From NCBI GenBank assembly GCA_902363555.1, contig CABJAM010000002.1, positions 620,001 to 684,000 on the forward strand: a stretch of 64,000 nt of DNA. The letters are read 5' to 3'. Both the position numbers and the translations under genes were made by a program. Numbering within the stretch: position 1 is the first letter of the stretch; each line of letters opens with the position of its first letter. Positions 23,082 to 31,137 of the stretch are shown in pieces. Origin of the DNA: Lachnospiraceae bacterium. GTDB lineage: Bacteria > Bacillota > Clostridia > Lachnospirales > Lachnospiraceae. Under the pieces are notes generated by a model, which saw only the letters and a program-made list of their open reading frames with translations, had not been told where the DNA came from and did not search any database.

Positions 23082-24065
23082 ATGCCCATGGAAAACAATA
23101 ATAACTATTTACTGGAAGCTGTCAACCTGTCCAAATACTTTCCCGTTAAAAACTTTTTCGGAAAGCTTGTTCAGGAAGTCAAGGCCGTGGACAGAGTCAC
23201 TCTCTCCATAAAAAAGGGTGAGACGTTCGGTCTTGTGGGCGAATCCGGCTGCGGTAAATCCACACTGGGCCGCACGCTGATCCGTATGTATGAGCCCACG
23301 GACGGAGTTTTAAAATACGACGGCCACGATATAACAAAATTAAAGGGAAAAGAACTGCTCAGCTACCACAAGCGGATGCAGATCATTTTCCAGGACCCCT
23401 ACTCCGCTCTGGACCCCCATCAGAATGTGCGGGAGATCATGGCAGAGCCCATTACCGTTTTTGAAAATCTCACCTCCGCACAGCTCGATGAACGCATCGT
23501 GGATCTGCTGGAAAAGGTAGGAATGAAGGGCGATGACCTGGAAAAATACGCTTATGAATTTTCCGGAGGCCAGCGCCAGCGTATCGGTATCGCCAGAGCT
23601 TTATCCGTAAAACCGGAGTTTCTCCTCTGCGACGAACCGATCTCCGCCCTGGACGTGTCCATTCAGGCCCAGGTGGTCAATGTGCTGGAGGATTTACAGC
23701 AGGAGCTGGGGCTTACGTATCTGTTTGTCGCCCACGACCTGTCCATGGTCCGCCATATCTCCGACCGCATTGGTGTTATGTATCTTGGAAAGATCGTGGA
23801 GAGCGGTGAGAGCGACGAGGTTTACGACAACCCGCAGCATCCATACACGCAGGCGCTGCTCACCTCCATTCCCATCGCTGACCCGAAACGGGCACTGGCA
23901 CTGGAAAACTGCGGTATCGAGGGCGATCTTCCAAGTCCTCTGCATATTCCGTCCGGCTGCCGTTTCCACACACGCTGCCCCTACGCCACCGAACAGTGCA
24001 AACAGCAGGAGCCCGACCTGGTTGAACGTACGCCCGGCCATTTTGTAGCCTGCTGGAAGGAATAG
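23082..24065 (+). CDS. Peptide ABC transporter ATP-binding protein (DppF-like)
   Basis: A 327-residue ATPase: Walker A GESGCGKST (about residue 55), Q loop IIFQDPYSALDPHQNV, signature FSGGQRQRIGIARAL, Walker B LLCDEPISALD, switch His VAHD, and the C-terminal oligopeptide_HPY domain (PSGCRFHTRCPYATEQCKQQ). It heterodimerises with the DppD-like ATPase. AAAGGAG lies 4 bases before the ATG at 23082, one base after the previous stop; ATG at 23088 (10 bases from the ribosome site) is an equal alternative. Confidence 0.94.
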   Translation: MPMENNNNYLLEAVNLSKYFPVKNFFGKLVQEVKAVDRVTLSIKKGETFGLVGESGCGKSTLGRTLIRMYEPTDGVLKYDGHDITKLKGKELLSYHKRMQIIFQDPYSALDPHQNVREIMAEPITVFENLTSAQLDERIVDLLEKVGMKGDDLEKYAYEFSGGQRQRIGIARALSVKPEFLLCDEPISALDVSIQAQVVNVLEDLQQELGLTYLFVAHDLSMVRHISDRIGVMYLGKIVESGESDEVYDNPQHPYTQALLTSIPIADPKRALALENCGIEGDLPSPLHIPSGCRFHTRCPYATEQCKQQEPDLVERTPGHFVACWKE

Positions 24066-24066
24066 A

Positions 24067-24123
24067 TAACCGTTTGGAGGGCCGGACTATACAAAAGTAA
24101 CCATTAGGCCCTGCCAAACTGTT
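24067..24123. repeat. Long imperfect hairpin before the cysteine desulfidase gene
   Basis: AACCGTTTGGAGGGCC near 24067 pairs with GGCCCTGCCAAACTGTT ending about 24122, with a 24-base loop. It is a diverged, larger relative of the GTAACAGTTC family, sitting between the ATPase gene and the desulfidase gene, and could tune read-through. Confidence 0.55.
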
Positions 24124-24155
24124 GCAATGCAAATATAAAAAAGTGAGGAACAAAT

Positions 24156-25448
24156 ATGCTGTCAAAGGAACTTTATGAAACCTATGTGCAGATATTAAAA
24201 GATGAACTGCTGCCGGCCATGGGCTGCACAGAACCCATTGCCATCGCTTATGCCGGAGCCATAGCCAGAAAAGCGCTGGGATGCCTTCCGGACCGGGTGG
24301 TCATCGAGGTCAGCAGAAATATTATAAAAAACGTTAAAAGTGTTGTTGTTCCCCATACCGGCGGTATGCGCGGCATCCAGGCCGCCGCAGCCATCGGTAT
24401 TGTAGCCGGCGATGCGGCCAGAGAGCTGGAGGTCATCTCTAACGTGACCCAGGAGCAGATCGCCGACACATGCCATTTCCTCAAAACCACGGACTGCACG
24501 GTGGAAGCATCCAAATCCGACTTTATTTTTGATATTTACATCACCGTATTTAAGGATGGAGACAGCGCCTCCGTGCGGATCATAGATTTCCACACCAATG
24601 TGGTGCTCATCAAACATGGTGATGAGCTTCTCCTGTCCAGGGAGGTTACCGGCCGCAAGGAATCCGCCCTGGCAGATAAATCTACACTGACGATCGAGCA
24701 TATTTACGAATTTGCCGAGCAGGTGGATATCAACGATGTGAAGGCGGTCCTGGACCGGCAGATCAGCTATAATATGGCCATCGCTGAGGAAGGACTGAGG
24801 GGCAATTACGGCGCCAATGTGGGCAAGGTGCTTCTGGATACCTACGGTGAGGGCGACGTAAAGGTGTGCGCCAAGGCGATGGCCGCGGCCGGCTCTGACG
24901 CCCGCATGAATGGCTGTGAGCTCCCGGTAGTCATTAACTCCGGCAGCGGTAATCAGGGAATCACAGCTTCGGTGCCGGTGATCGTATACGCCAGAGAGCT
25001 GAAGGTTCCGGAGGACAAAATGTACCGGGCGCTGATCATCTCCAACCTGTCCACCATCCATATTAAAGAGGGCATCGGCCGTCTTTCCGCTTACTGCGGT
25101 GCAGTCAGCGCCGGCTGCGGATGCAGCGCCGCTATATCCTATCTTTACGGCGGCGGCTTAAAGGACGGTTCCCACGCCATCGTCAACAGCATTGCCATTG
25201 TCTCCGGCATGATCTGCGACGGGGCCAAGGCCTCCTGTGCCGCAAAGATCGCCTCCTCCGTGGACGCCGGTATACTGGGCTATTTCATGTACCGCAACGG
25301 CCAGCAGTTTGTGGGCGGCGACGGCATTGTGAAAAAGGGTGTGGAAAATACGATCAAGAGTGTGGGGATGCTGGCATCGGAAGGGATGCTGGAAACCGAC
25401 AAGGAGATTGTTAAAATTATGATCGACGAGGAGAACTTCTGCTCGTAG
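24156..25448 (+). CDS. L-cysteine desulfidase family protein (UPF0597, CyuA/CdsB-like)
   Basis: A 430-residue cytoplasmic enzyme of the serine-dehydratase-alpha/UPF0597 superfamily. Known members split L-cysteine to pyruvate, ammonia and sulfide with a [4Fe-4S] cluster. Conserved stretches are present: LLPAMGCTEPIAIAYAGA near the N-terminus, NSGSGNQGITASVPV near residue 265, and the cysteine-rich CGAVSAGCGCSAAISYLYGG near 315 with C-x-x-AS further on (CDGAKASCAAKIASS), consistent with cluster ligands and the anion-binding loops. It is the last gene of the peptide importer operon, which suggests import and degradation of a cysteine-containing peptide or conjugate. D-serine or other substrates cannot be excluded. 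Confidence 0.9.
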   Translation: MLSKELYETYVQILKDELLPAMGCTEPIAIAYAGAIARKALGCLPDRVVIEVSRNIIKNVKSVVVPHTGGMRGIQAAAAIGIVAGDAARELEVISNVTQEQIADTCHFLKTTDCTVEASKSDFIFDIYITVFKDGDSASVRIIDFHTNVVLIKHGDELLLSREVTGRKESALADKSTLTIEHIYEFAEQVDINDVKAVLDRQISYNMAIAEEGLRGNYGANVGKVLLDTYGEGDVKVCAKAMAAAGSDARMNGCELPVVINSGSGNQGITASVPVIVYARELKVPEDKMYRALIISNLSTIHIKEGIGRLSAYCGAVSAGCGCSAAISYLYGGGLKDGSHAIVNSIAIVSGMICDGAKASCAAKIASSVDAGILGYFMYRNGQQFVGGDGIVKKGVENTIKSVGMLASEGMLETDKEIVKIMIDEENFCS

Positions 25449-25483
25449 AGTTGTACGTGGTTTTATAGCGTAATAAAAAGGCG

Positions 25484-25588
25484 GGGCCGGTGTGCTGACG
25501 TGGAGGAATTGCCCGAATACGGGTGAAAGCTCCAGTACAACATTGCATTAATTTCGCAGCAATGCTGTACAAGGCAGCAGACCGGCCC
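25484..25588. ncRNA. Three-way-junction structured element between convergent genes
   Basis: The outer stem is 25484-25497 with 25575-25588 (13 of 14 paired). Inside are two contiguous arms: 25501-25505 with 25530-25534, capped by CCCG/CGGG (25512-25515/25520-25523); and 25535-25546 with 25559-25570 (11 of 12). On the minus strand the outer stem is followed by CCTTTTTATT, so it probably ends the SRAP transcript; on the plus strand it could end the desulfidase transcript. It is more elaborate than a simple terminator. I do not recognise a known riboswitch class in it. Confidence 0.55.
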
Positions 25589-25598
25589 TTTATGATTG

Positions 25599-26204
25599 TT
25601 ACGCCAAGGGCTTATGCCATATAAGCGGCCCCGGCCGTCGATGGAGTACGAACGCCACAAAATCATCATCAAATACCCAGTCCTCCAGCTCACGCTCCTC
25701 CAGCAGTATAGGCATCCGCTCATGGATCGGGCTCACCGAATCGTTGGCCCCGGTGGTCAGTATGACAAATCGGCCGCCATCCTCTGTCCGGTTTTTATCC
25801 GCATCCGGATAGAACCTGTAAAATCCGGCCATGAACAAAACCGGCGTATCCGGCCTGCGAAAGGTGATCTTATCTTTATTTTTATCCCACTCGTAAAAGG
25901 CTGACGCAGGCACGATACAGCGCCGGAACTTAAGACTGTCCTTAAACATGCGCTTCTCCAGCGCGGTTTCACTGCGGGCGTTAAAGATGACGCCCTTTCC
26001 ACGGATGCCGGGAAAGCCCCATTGCATGCGCCGCGCCTCCAGTGCGGTTCCCGCAGGTAAGAGAATGGGCGCTGCGCCGGATGGGTAAATATCCCCGGAT
26101 GTAAATAATTCTCCGGCCTCCATACTGAATTTTTCGTTGACCCGGTGCACGATCCGCATAATTTCACGGGCCGTGGCATCATCAACATAATACCTTCCAC
26201 ACAT
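25599..26204 (-). CDS. SOS-response-associated protein (SRAP/YedK/HMCES family)
   Basis: A 201-residue SRAP-domain protein. The catalytic Cys2 is exposed after Met removal (MCGRYYV), and the other active-site residues are recognisable in FNARSE (Asn and Glu region), ASAFYEWDK (Glu) and SPIHERMP (His). Family members form a thiazolidine crosslink with abasic sites in single-stranded DNA and so protect stalled forks. Length is normal (about 200-230). It is a single gene with its own ribosome site (GGAGG before the ATG); no LexA-type box was recognised upstream. Confidence 0.95.
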   Translation of the reverse strand: MCGRYYVDDATAREIMRIVHRVNEKFSMEAGELFTSGDIYPSGAAPILLPAGTALEARRMQWGFPGIRGKGVIFNARSETALEKRMFKDSLKFRRCIVPASAFYEWDKNKDKITFRRPDTPVLFMAGFYRFYPDADKNRTEDGGRFVILTTGANDSVSPIHERMPILLEERELEDWVFDDDFVAFVLHRRPGPLIWHKPLA

Positions 26205-26340
26205 AATGAACCTCCTGTCATAAAATTATTATCTCACGGCAGTTCATCATTATGCGCTTTTTATATGCGTTCATACTTGCGCCAGGTAAACTTCACATTC
26301 TCACAGGTGCCGCCATGAGCCATCAAAATAAATCATAGCG

Positions 26341-26973
26341 TCACCGAACCGTGATCAGCTCGCCCTTTTTCAGCCGCAGCACTTCGTCCGCCTGCTTCGC
26401 CATCGCATTGGAATGGGTCACTATGACCACGCACTTATTCATCTTATGCGCGCTCTCCCTTAATATCCCGGCGATTTCCTCCGCGGTATCCTCGTCCAGA
26501 TTTCCGGTAGGCTCGTCGCCCAGTATGACGCCGGCATCCGAAGCCAGCGCACGGGCGATCGCTACCCGCTGCTGCTGTCCGCCGGAAAGCTTGAGTACAT
26601 TTCTTCCAGCCTCCTCCCTCGTCAGGCCAAGGCGCTGCAATATGGGCAGCGGCGGAAGTTTGCTGATGAGCGCCACATTTTCTGCGGGTGTCATATAATC
26701 GATTAAATTGTAGCTCTGGAAAATAAACGCCACGTTCTTTTTCCTGTGATTGGCGAGCCCTGTGTGTTCTATATCTTCTCCCTGGTATGCCACCCGGCCA
26801 GCATCCGGGCTGTCCAGGCCCCCTAACAGGGATAACAGCGTGGTCTTGCCACAGCCCGAAGGACCTATGATGGCATAAATCCTGCCGGTTTCAAATTTTG
26901 CCGATACATCCTTTAATATGTTTTTTCGGCCGTCATAAGAATATTTTACAGATTCCAGCTCCATAATACACAT
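26341..26973 (-). CDS. ABC transporter ATP-binding protein (LolD/FtsE/MacB type)
   Basis: A 210-residue ATPase: Walker A GPSGCGKTT (about residue 33), Q loop FIFQSYNLI, signature LSGGQQQRVAIARAL, Walker B GVILGDEPTGNLD and switch His VTHS. It energises the FtsX-like permease encoded upstream. The two genes are separated by 75 bases that contain a copy of the dispersed repeat. The group (regulator, kinase, permease, ATPase) resembles antimicrobial-peptide sensing and export modules of Firmicutes. Confidence 0.94.
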   Translation of the reverse strand: MCIMELESVKYSYDGRKNILKDVSAKFETGRIYAIIGPSGCGKTTLLSLLGGLDSPDAGRVAYQGEDIEHTGLANHRKKNVAFIFQSYNLIDYMTPAENVALISKLPPLPILQRLGLTREEAGRNVLKLSGGQQQRVAIARALASDAGVILGDEPTGNLDEDTAEEIAGILRESAHKMNKCVVIVTHSNAMAKQADEVLRLKKGELITVR

Positions 26974-26992
26974 GATTCTTTTCCTCCTTCAG

Positions 26993-27048
26993 CGTAACGT
27001 TTTCGTACGGTCTGCGCAGTGAACGCACAGACCTGCCTGAACGGTTCC
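26993..27048. repeat. Half copy of the long dispersed element
   Basis: Reverse complement of this stretch matches 53271-53326: GGTCTG-rich hairpin (27009-27017 with 27025-27033) followed by GTACGAAAACGTTA. It lies between permease and ATPase genes of one operon. Confidence 0.7.
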
Positions 27049-28533
27049 TTAACTCATTTTTGATAAGATTTCCTTTGGCTTTAACCGCAATATAGGCAAT
27101 GCTGCCAGCGTTACGGAAACAATGATCAGCCCAAAACCCATGCCAAACTCCAGCACAAGCAGGCTCAGGGATACGGTCACATCGATCTGTGTCAGCTCCG
27201 TCTTGCTGTCAAACACCGGATTCAACGCATCACCGTTCATAACAATACTTCCGTCAAGCTCTGCCATATTTTCCTTTTGCTGCACCTCGGGCGATTGAGA
27301 CAGGGTATAGTCCAAAAGCTGACGCCCCACTGTTTTAGCAATACCACCGCTCAAAGCCATCGCCAGCGAGAACGCCACAATGGCGATCAGTACGGCTTCC
27401 ACCAAATACTGCCCCCATATTTTAAGCTTCCCGACGCCAAGTGACAGGAGCACGCCGCTTTCATGGAGCCGCTCCCGGACGCGTCCGGCCAGCACAAGAT
27501 AAAGCACAGCGGCCCCTACGACCATGATCAATATAAGCAGTATAGTCATCAGCCGGCTCATATTTTCCAACGGCTCCATGACCGCCGCCACCTCCGTGTC
27601 ATCCACATCAATAATAAAATCCGAGGGGTCAAATCCGTCTATTTTTTTCACTTCAGACACAATAGATTTAAGCATTGCCGGATCATCCACATAAAAATAA
27701 ATATGACCATAGCCCTCATCAATGGCGGGCGGCCGTGCCGATAGCAGGCTGTTTCGCGTAGTAAATATGGCGTTGTCCATGGAGAAATTGCTCATGCTCA
27801 TGCTGGAGCTGCTGTGGGCCGTGGGGCTAAACAAACCGATGATCTCCACCGGCGTCATCGTATCCTCCGCCGTCCGCCCTTTTTCCCTGGCATAATACTC
27901 GGCATCACTGAGATAGATCGTATCTCCAACAGCCAGTCCGTTTTTTTGAGCCAGCTCCTGACTGATGATAGCCACACGCTCATCCTCCCGTGTAATGTGC
28001 CGGCCTTCAACCAGCTTTACATAGCCATTAGCAAAATATGTATCAAACGTCGTATCCGTGCTTCCATAGCCGTTGACAAGCTGATTTACATCCCCAAAAG
28101 CGGCTAACAGAGCGCTCATATCATTTTTCCCATCCGCATCCTCGATCAGCTCCAGCCGCTGCTTATTACGGCCGGACAGCATCACCTTTTCCTCATAACG
28201 GGCATTCCAGCCCCGGATACCCGGAATATTATCCATGATCGAATCCGCCAGCTCAGGCGTAAGATGCGCCCCGGTATAATAGGATTTGGAGCCGGAAAAG
28301 CCATTGCCGCCCACATCGTAGGACTTCCACCGCCCCGGATCGCCGGTGTTTTGACTGAGCATGAACATGCCGCCAAGCGCCTGACGCACATTGAGCTGTG
28401 CCGTTTGCGCAGCATCCTTTATGGCAATGCCGGAAAGGACCAGGGTGGCAATGACCAGAAGTATACCAAATAATATCAGTGTCTTATTTTTCTTGCGCAC
28501 CACATACAGGAACGCACGATGAAATAGTGACAT
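27049..28533 (-). CDS. ABC transporter permease (FtsX/MacB type)
   Basis: A 494-residue permease with one N-terminal membrane segment (about 17-37), a long extracytoplasmic MacB_PCD-like domain (about 40-310), then three C-terminal membrane segments (about 330-352, 380-405, 450-475) forming the FtsX domain. It follows the kinase gene and has its own promoter with the same TTTGATTAG-type sites as the response-regulator promoter, so this two-component system probably controls it directly. Export of, or resistance to, a membrane-active peptide is the usual role of such modules; substrate unknown. Confidence 0.92.
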   Translation of the reverse strand: MSLFHRAFLYVVRKKNKTLILFGILLVIATLVLSGIAIKDAAQTAQLNVRQALGGMFMLSQNTGDPGRWKSYDVGGNGFSGSKSYYTGAHLTPELADSIMDNIPGIRGWNARYEEKVMLSGRNKQRLELIEDADGKNDMSALLAAFGDVNQLVNGYGSTDTTFDTYFANGYVKLVEGRHITREDERVAIISQELAQKNGLAVGDTIYLSDAEYYAREKGRTAEDTMTPVEIIGLFSPTAHSSSSMSMSNFSMDNAIFTTRNSLLSARPPAIDEGYGHIYFYVDDPAMLKSIVSEVKKIDGFDPSDFIIDVDDTEVAAVMEPLENMSRLMTILLILIMVVGAAVLYLVLAGRVRERLHESGVLLSLGVGKLKIWGQYLVEAVLIAIVAFSLAMALSGGIAKTVGRQLLDYTLSQSPEVQQKENMAELDGSIVMNGDALNPVFDSKTELTQIDVTVSLSLLVLEFGMGFGLIIVSVTLAALPILRLKPKEILSKMS

Positions 28534-28566
28534 AAAAAAACCATCCTTTCATAATTGAATAGTTTT

Positions 28567-28620
28567 ATCTTACGAAAGAATGGTTGGATTTTGATGTGTA
28601 TTTTATTTAATTTTGATTAG
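28567..28620 (-). promoter_or_regulatory. Response-regulator-dependent promoter of the ABC exporter
   Basis: On the minus strand ATCAAA (28590-28595), 17-base spacer, TAAGAT (28567-28572). CTAATCAAA (28612-28620) and CACATCAAA (28590-28598) are 22 bases apart, twice the 11-base period seen at the regulator's own promoter. Confidence 0.6.
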
Positions 28621-28639
28621 GGATTGGATGGCGCACGGA

Positions 28640-30184
28640 CTACGGCTGCTGCACAGGCAGGCCCACAGTTACGCGCACACAGCCAGGGCCATTTTCTATA
28701 TGGCAGGACATATGATGCAGATCCATAATCGTTTTCACAATATAAAGCCCAAGCCCGCTGCCGCCGGTGGCCTTGCTCCGGGATTGATCGACTCTGTAAA
28801 ACGGCGTAAACATATGGGCCAGATCCTCGTCGGACAGGGTCACGCCGGTATTTTCCACCTCCAGCACCGGACAGCCATCGGCATTTTTCAGCCTTATATA
28901 AACATCTGCGCCCTCCGGTGAGTGGCGGACGGCGTTACCGATAATATTGGACAATGCCTTTTTAAACAGACTGTAATTTACAGTTACGCACAAGTCCTCA
29001 TCCTGTCCGCACCAAATATGGATATTCTTTTTACCAGCCAGCACGGATATATCCCGGACGCAGCCATGGATCATCGGCCACAACGGCACATCCTCCAATG
29101 TTTCCTCCACATTCATAACCTCCATGCGGGAGATCGCCAGGATTTCCCGAACGAGATACTCGATATTTTCAGCGGCATCCAACGCCTGGGGCAGATACTT
29201 GTCATGGTTTTTGTAATCGCCAAAGCCCAGGACCATGTTTTCAAGCTGCCCCTTCAAAACGGTCAGCGGCGTTTTCAGCTCATGGGATACAGCCGTAAAA
29301 AAATTCCGCCGCTGTATCTCCAGTGCTTTGAATTGTTCCACGTCCTCGCACAGTCGGCTGTTGGCCATCTCCAATTCCTCCATAGACGCCTTCAGCCGGG
29401 TAGCCATTGTATTCAGGCTCAGGGCCAGCACGCCGATTTCATCACTGCGCTTCACATCACATTGCCAGGTCATATTTAGTGCTCCAGCCGGCCAAAAACC
29501 CCGCTGCCAGCACTGCCTATTTTGCCATCTGCCGCGTTGTCGTCGGTCAGCGGAGGAACCACTCCGCTTCCTTCCTCCGCCTTGCAGGCTGACAAAATAT
29601 TCAGCACTGGCAGTGTGATTTCCGGCTGGCTGGAGCACTAATTCTGTCATACGCTTTGAAATTTCACTGATTTTAACGATCGGGTTTACGATGCCCCGAC
29701 TGCAGATCAGAGCGCTCAGCGTGGAGATCAGCAAAATCACCCCAACCGCCACCGGAAGGATTTTTACAAAGATAATAAATATTTCATTATCCGTCTGAGA
29801 AATAGATGTTATCACAAGCGTGTATGCTCCGTCTTTATTTTTAAAATGAATATCTTCTGTATAGCTGGACGTTGAAAAATTGCTTTCCTGGGCGTCCAGC
29901 ACGCCAAAAGAAAAAGTTTCACCATCCTTTATTAATGAAGCCACGGAGTTATTTTCTATACAGAAATTATAGATTTTATCTCTGGCACTCTCAAAATCCA
30001 TAGCCTCCAACTGGCGGACAAATGCATTAATATTTTCCTCAAGCTGGTCGGCCGCCACAAGCCGGTAACGCTGGGGAATCACGGTCATCACAATGGCGTA
30101 TATTCCCAGACTGCACAGTGTGAGCGCTGTAAACACCCAAAGAAATACTTTAACGCTGAGACTTTCTCTAATCCTTTTTCGCAA
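28640..30184 (-). CDS. Sensor histidine kinase carrying a MITE insertion in HAMP
   Basis: About 514 residues. Membrane segments at about 13-35 and 158-180 flank an extracellular sensor domain. A HAMP domain follows, interrupted after KRMTEL by 54 foreign residues (about 182-236; Arg/Gln/Trp-rich) and resuming with NMTWQCDVKRSDEIG. HisKA has VSHELKTPLTVLKGQ; HATPase_c has IGNAVRHSP and GGSGLGLYIVKTI. The foreign segment is encoded by a transposon-like element at 29477-29640 with long terminal inverted repeats and a TA duplication. TTG at 30184 is chosen as start (GTGGG upstream, 17-base overlap with the regulator); a longer start at 30229 would overlap the regulator by 62 bases. Confidence 0.88.
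   Translation of the reverse strand: MRKRIRESLSVKVFLWVFTALTLCSLGIYAIVMTVIPQRYRLVAADQLEENINAFVRQLEAMDFESARDKIYNFCIENNSVASLIKDGETFSFGVLDAQESNFSTSSYTEDIHFKNKDGAYTLVITSISQTDNEIFIIFVKILPVAVGVILLISTLSALICSRGIVNPIVKISEISKRMTELVLQPAGNHTASAEYFVSLQGGGRKRSGSSADRRQRGRWQNRQCWQRGFWPAGALNMTWQCDVKRSDEIGVLALSLNTMATRLKASMEELEMANSRLCEDVEQFKALEIQRRNFFTAVSHELKTPLTVLKGQLENMVLGFGDYKNHDKYLPQALDAAENIEYLVREILAISRMEVMNVEETLEDVPLWPMIHGCVRDISVLAGKKNIHIWCGQDEDLCVTVNYSLFKKALSNIIGNAVRHSPEGADVYIRLKNADGCPVLEVENTGVTLSDEDLAHMFTPFYRVDQSRSKATGGSGLGLYIVKTIMDLHHMSCHIENGPGCVRVTVGLPVQQP
29477..29640. mobile_element. 162-base MITE inserted in frame within the kinase gene
   Basis: The ends TTAGTGCTCCAGCCGGCC (from 29476) and its near-perfect inverse (ending 29641) form terminal inverted repeats of 18 bases with one mismatch. 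TA is duplicated at 29477-29478 and 29639-29640. Removing one TA plus the element (162 bases, divisible by 3) restores a normal HAMP sequence KRMTELNMTWQCD. TA duplication fits IS630/Tc1-mariner-type mobilisation. No transposase is encoded inside. Confidence 0.85.
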
Positions 30185-30833
30185 TCTTATATCCCACCCC
30201 TCTGACCGTTTCAATATAATCGACACCAAGCTTCCTGCGCAGATTCATAATATGAAAATTAACACCCTTCTCATCCCCGGCAAAATCATAGCCCCAAACA
30301 AGATTGAGCAGCTCATCCCGGGAAAATACGCGGCCAATATTTTTCATAAAAAGTAATAAAATATCAAACTCCAGATGGGTCAAAGCAATCTCACGGCCGT
30401 CTACATGCACCTCCCGCCGGACTTCACTCAGCTCCAGTCTGCGGTAACGAAGCACAGCTTCCTCCTCGTATCCACTTCGGCGCAGCATGGCTTCCACCCG
30501 CTTTAAAACAAGCCGAATGGAAAACGGCTTTGTAATATAATCATCCGCAAGCAAGTCAAAGCCACGGACCTGCTCATCCTCAGAATCCAGCGCTGTTATG
30601 AGGATTATGGGCACCTGGGATTCCTGGCGGATCTGTTCGCATACGCCATAGCCATTGATCTTTGGCAAAAGAATATCCAGAAGAACCAGATCAAACGGCT
30701 GCGCCCGGAAGCTTCGGATACCCTCAAGGCCATCAGACGCCGTCACTACCTCGTAGCCAGCGCAGGTCAGCGGCTCAGACAATATATTCCGGATCGCCTG
30801 TTCATCTTCAATTATAAGTATCTTCTTTGCCAT
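30168..30833 (-). CDS. OmpR-family response regulator
   Basis: A 221-residue regulator. The receiver has EDE near residue 9, phosphorylated Asp in LVLLDILLP, ITALDSED and the Lys of YITKPF. The winged helix has LNLVWGYDFAGDEKGVNFHIMNLRRKLG. The start at 30833 (MAKKILIIEDEQ) has GGAGGA 7 bases upstream; an upstream in-frame start at 30881 was rejected. It heads the operon with the HAMP-disrupted kinase, and its promoter at 30939-30970 carries 11-base-spaced direct repeats repeated at the exporter promoter. Confidence 0.95.
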   Translation of the reverse strand: MAKKILIIEDEQAIRNILSEPLTCAGYEVVTASDGLEGIRSFRAQPFDLVLLDILLPKINGYGVCEQIRQESQVPIILITALDSEDEQVRGFDLLADDYITKPFSIRLVLKRVEAMLRRSGYEEEAVLRYRRLELSEVRREVHVDGREIALTHLEFDILLLFMKNIGRVFSRDELLNLVWGYDFAGDEKGVNFHIMNLRRKLGVDYIETVRGVGYKIAKKD

Positions 30834-30938
30834 AACATTTCCTCCAGTAAAAACCATTGCCATTCCGACCCATCCACACAATTATGTGATGCTGTTAAAA
30901 ATAGTTTGCCGACTTTTTGTAAAATTTCGGTTCCTTTA

Positions 30939-30970
30939 ATTATAATACAATTTGATTAGTTTTTGATTAG
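30939..30970 (-). promoter_or_regulatory. Promoter and direct repeats of the exporter two-component operon
   Basis: Minus strand: CTAATCAAA at 30962-30970 and 30951-30959, exactly 11 bases apart; TATAAT at 30939-30944, 17 bases after ATCAAA, which takes the -35 position. The remaining gap to 31137 holds a GTTCAGAGGGGTGAAC palindrome (31095-31122) and no gene. Confidence 0.65.
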
Positions 30971-31094
30971 ATTTCTCTCCGTATATAACGCCAAAAGGCC
31001 GCCGCAGGCCGAAAACTGTTGTGGTCCAACGCTCCCTATGGAGCCGATCCCACGCCGCAAGTCTCCGGCCGTCCGACAGCCTTCTCAATCTTTG

Positions 31095-31122
31095 CAACCG
31101 TTCAGAGGGGTGAACTGTTACA
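31095..31122. repeat. Variant of the palindromic dispersed element
   Basis: AACCGTTCA, GAGGGG, TGAACTGTTAC: right arm identical to the family, left arm with two changes. It lies 16 bases beyond the flavin reductase stop and could end that transcript. Confidence 0.7.
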
Positions 31123-31137
31123 CATTTATTCTCACAA

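Noticed and set aside
29235..29618. Possible transposase-like gene around the MITE
   Set aside because: The frames are short, cross the kinase coding region and show no transposase motif; the element is non-autonomous.
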